Part shown: positions 62,160-64,000 of the stretch, piece by piece
Layout: every line of letters starts with the position of its first letter
Numbering within the stretch: position 1 is the first letter of the stretch
Assembly (NCBI RefSeq): GCF_000772945.1
Contig: NZ_JPVN01000002.1
Span: forward strand, 184,885-248,884
Reading direction: 5' to 3'
DNA from: Ureibacillus manganicus DSM 26584
Lineage (GTDB): Bacteria > Bacillota > Bacilli > Bacillales_A > Planococcaceae
Length of the DNA stretch: 64,000 bases
Translations under genes and position numbers: made by a program
The notes under the pieces: model-generated
Seen by the model: the letters and a program-made list of their open reading frames with translations, nothing else
What the model was told of the DNA's origin: nothing
The model's database searches: none

Positions 62160-62665
62160 TGAATGTCCTTCATTGTTCTGATGAACACTTTTTTGAGGGG
62201 ATTTTACTGCTGAAATGTCCTTCATCCGCCTTATGAAGACCTTTTTGAGAGGATTTTACCGCTGAAATGTCCTTCATCCGCCTTATGAAGACCTTTTTGA
62301 TTGGGTTTTACCGATGAAATGTCCTTCATCGGACTTATGAAGACCTTTTTGATTGGGTTTTACCGATGAAATGTCCTTCATCTGCCTTATGAAGACCTTT
62401 TTGAGAAGATTTTATTGCTGAAATGTCCTTCATCGGACTTATGAAGACCTTTTTGATTGGGTTTTACCGATGAATTGTCCTTCATCAGCCTTATGAAGAC
62501 CTTTTTGATTGGGTTTTACCGATGAAATGTCCTTCATCGGACTTATGAAGACCTTTTTGAGAGGATTTTATTGCTGAAATGTCCTTCATCAGCCTTATGA
62601 AGACCTTTTTGAGAGGATTCTACCGCTGAAATCTCCTTCATCACCTTTATGAAAGACATTTCTAT
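62160..62665. repeat. About ten 52-bp tandem repeats with an internal hairpin
   Basis: The unit CTTATGAAGACCTTTTTGA... recurs every 52 bp (TTATGAAGAC at 62231, 62283 and so on). Each unit contains GATGAAATGTCCTTCATC, a 6- to 8-bp hairpin, strongest where CCGATGAA faces TTCATCGG. Two unit types, with GAGAGGATTTTACCGCTG or GATTGGGTTTTACCGATG in the first part, are mixed along the array. Not CRISPR: the copies are contiguous without unique spacers. It fills most of the 670-bp gap between sspH and ywdK; no gene seen. Confidence 0.88.
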
Positions 62666-62765
62666 TAAAATCCCACTCTCATTTGTCCTTTACAATCAAT
62701 CTTAAAGACATTCCTAACAAATTCCCCCCACAAATGTACTTAATAGACTTTACATATTCTAAAAA

Positions 62766-63140
62766 TTAATTAATTACCTCAATTGCAACCAATGCCCATG
62801 CCACAAGAAATAGAAGTCCACCAATTGGTGTGATCGCGCCTAGTTTCTTAACCCCAGTTACAGACAGAACATATAAACTTCCACTAAAGAAGATAACTCC
62901 TGTGAACATTAAATAACACGCCCATGTTAGTAGCGATGATTCCCCTACTAACGCATCCATTGATAAGATGCCAATCGCTATAAGGCCTAACGCGTGGTAG
63001 ATGTGATATTGCACAGCGGTATTCCAATGTTGTTCGTATTTTGGTTCCGGGAACTTGTCCTTTAAAGCATGTGCACCAAATGCACCTAGTACTACACCAA
63101 GGAATGCTAAGCCAACACCTAACAATAAACTAATATTCAT
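62766..63140 (-). CDS. DUF423 membrane protein (YwdK-like)
   Basis: 124 residues from ATG 63140, eight bases after GGAGG. Four membrane helices; LGAFGAHALKDKF and NTAVQYHIYHALGL are the DUF423 signature. Same length as B. subtilis YwdK. Function unknown. The YnfA-like gene just upstream may be cotranscribed. Confidence 0.92.
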   Translation of the reverse strand: MNISLLLGVGLAFLGVVLGAFGAHALKDKFPEPKYEQHWNTAVQYHIYHALGLIAIGILSMDALVGESSLLTWACYLMFTGVIFFSGSLYVLSVTGVKKLGAITPIGGLLFLVAWALVAIEVIN

Positions 63141-63190
63141 AATATATTCCTCCAACTATGTATGTTCTATTTTAAAGATATGTCTAACCA

Positions 63191-63517
63191 TCATTGCCTA
63201 GGTGCTAACAGCATTACTGACACACCAATTATGCAAATCACTGCACCTATCCAATCATAGAGATCTGGGGTTTTCTTATCGATTCCCCACCCCCATAAAA
63301 CAGATAACACGACAAATACCCCTCCATAGGCTGCGTAAACACGTCCAAAGGAAGGAAATGCTTGCCATGTAGCAATAATGCCATATAATACTAGGGCAAT
63401 TCCCCCAAATAATCCTAACCATGCCGACTTATCCTCGCGTAACCATTGCCAAATTAGATATCCTCCACCGATTTCTGCAAGGCCAGCAAGGACAAATATA
63501 GCAGCTGCTTTAATCAA
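63191..63517 (-). CDS. UPF0060 membrane protein (YnfA-like)
   Basis: 108 residues from TTG 63517, after GGGGGTG; upstream frame not conserved. Four membrane helices with [21 protein letters not shown] and [19 protein letters not shown], the YnfA hallmarks. Related to small multidrug-resistance transporters, function unproven. Upstream of ywdK on the same strand. Confidence 0.92.
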   Translation of the reverse strand: MIKAAAIFVLAGLAEIGGGYLIWQWLREDKSAWLGLFGGIALVLYGIIATWQAFPSFGRVYAAYGGVFVVLSVLWGWGIDKKTPDLYDWIGAVICIIGVSVMLLAPRQ

Positions 63518-63610
63518 GATGTCACCCCCTATCTCATCATTTAACATACACTATTATTCCATTTAATGATGAAAAGAGAAACTTTTAACGACACATTTCT
63601 CCGAAAATCA

Positions 63611-63637
63611 AAACGCCAATCCCTAAGAATCGGCGTT
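63611..63637 (-). terminator. Terminator of the Zn-ribbon gene
   Basis: AACGCCGAT / ATTGGCGTT hairpin followed by TTGATTTT on the minus strand. Confidence 0.85.
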
Positions 63638-63661
63638 AGAAAGCATTTTGATAATTAATGC

Positions 63662-63868
63662 TTATCCTCCAAAGAATAAGTCTAATATATTTGAGCCTGT
63701 AGAGGATTTTTTATTATAAAACTCTGAGTATCCACAGTTTTTACAGAACACAACTATGAACTGATTATGTTGGATATCAAACATCTTCGATAAACCAGTC
63801 CCTGTCATTGCAACTTCTTTTGTATCAGCGTTTTTGCTCCCACATTTAATACACCCTTTTTCATTCAT
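63662..63868 (-). CDS. Zn-ribbon nucleic-acid-binding-type small protein (COG3478-like)
   Basis: 68 residues with two CxxC pairs (CIKCGSKN at 6-9 and CKNCGYSEFY at about 42-51), separated by MTGTGLSKMFDIQHNQFIVVF, then a C-terminal DLFFGG. Matches the small predicted Zn-ribbon family in Bacilli. ATG 63868 follows AAAGGGGG. Function unknown. Confidence 0.85.
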   Translation of the reverse strand: MNEKGCIKCGSKNADTKEVAMTGTGLSKMFDIQHNQFIVVFCKNCGYSEFYNKKSSTGSNILDLFFGG

Positions 63869-63961
63869 GCTGACAACCCCCTTTGTATAATTGTTTTACG
63901 GATGAGTAGAGGTTGTGGTTTCATAATTCTCAAAATTCAATCAGTATTAAGAAAATAGAGT

Positions 63962-63993
63962 AGGGTGACCATTTTCATGGCCACCCCCTCATC
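63962..63993 (-). terminator. Hairpin at the right edge, probable terminator of a gene beyond the window
   Basis: GGTGGCCAT / ATGGTCACC stem on the minus strand followed by CTACTCTATTTTC. It resembles the hairpin after the MCP gene at 45674 in sequence and flanks. The gene it serves would lie to the right, out of view. Confidence 0.6.
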
Positions 63994-64000
63994 AAACCGT

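Noticed and set aside
62160..62665. CRISPR-like array
   Set aside because: Repeats are contiguous 52-bp units with no unique spacers, and there are no cas genes in the window.
1..64000. tRNA, rRNA, IS elements, prophage
   Set aside because: No CCA-ended cloverleaf, rRNA signature, transposase or phage cluster seen; the single holin-like gene is not enough for a prophage.

Overview
The window is low-GC DNA from a spore-forming, aerobic, probably motile member of the Bacillales. It carries a complete three-subunit GerA-type germinant receptor operon, an H-type small acid-soluble spore protein (sspH), haem O synthase (ctaB), a methyl-accepting chemotaxis protein, AGGAGG-type ribosome binding sites with many TTG/GTG starts, and B. 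subtilis-like neighbourhoods such as ywnA/ywnB. A Planococcaceae-type organism (Lysinibacillus, Viridibacillus, Solibacillus or Psychrobacillus relatives) is my best guess, but no rRNA or other decisive marker is present. No tRNA, rRNA, IS element, prophage or CRISPR array was recognised.

Layout. 1-5 kb: membrane-anchored thioredoxin, YczE-type membrane protein, YbaK deacylase, and a Na/phosphate cotransporter with a candidate Pho box upstream. 5-8 kb: topB followed by two extra copies of its own 3' end. 8-20 kb: mostly unlinked housekeeping genes (holin-like protein, MocR-type aminotransferase, YdhK lipoprotein, ribA, HpaB-like monooxygenase, FMN reductase, ZIP transporter, a MurE ligase, a MATE pump), with a 335-bp repeat element at about 10.1-10.4 kb. 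20-30 kb: PseG-like protein, a CheY/CheX-like pair, an ABC-F ATPase, a NERD protein, an Spx-like/MarR pair, an ECF sigma factor and an M20 dipeptidase. 30-45 kb: ctaB, an M14 carboxypeptidase, an AbrB-type membrane protein, two convergent paralogous Cys-rich proteins that may belong to the spore coat, a GGDEF-EAL protein, and the nrdHIEF-dut operon behind a cobalamin riboswitch. 45-56 kb: MCP, a ferritin-cupin fusion, the ywnB/ywnA-like pair, selO with an HAD phosphatase, and two tandem lipoprotein serpins. 56-61 kb: the germinant receptor operon with an unusual fourth, Asn/Gln-repeat gene. 61-64 kb: YqjF-like protein, sspH, a 52-bp tandem repeat tract, YwdK, YnfA and Zn-ribbon proteins.

How genes work together. 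nrdH-nrdI-nrdE-nrdF-dut form one translationally coupled unit for dNTP supply. It is preceded by a B12 aptamer and an intrinsic terminator, which predicts that cobalamin shuts it off, presumably because a B12-dependent reductase exists elsewhere. The gerA-type genes overlap by four bases each, and the fourth gene overlaps gerC in the same way, so its product is probably made with the receptor. CheY and the MshEN/CheX-like protein overlap and probably form a phosphorylation/dephosphorylation pair. The Rrf2 regulator (YwnA-like) and its divergent YwnB-like neighbour share two palindromes of the same geometry, one over the ywnB promoter.

Most interesting signals: the germination-operon repeat protein together with an Asn/Gln-rich insertion in the A subunit; the ladder of topB 3' ends differing only at third codon positions; the B12 riboswitch before nrdHIEF; two tandem serpins with diverged reactive loops; an Spx paralogue lacking the second redox cysteine. 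All family assignments were made by eye from sequence, without database searches.
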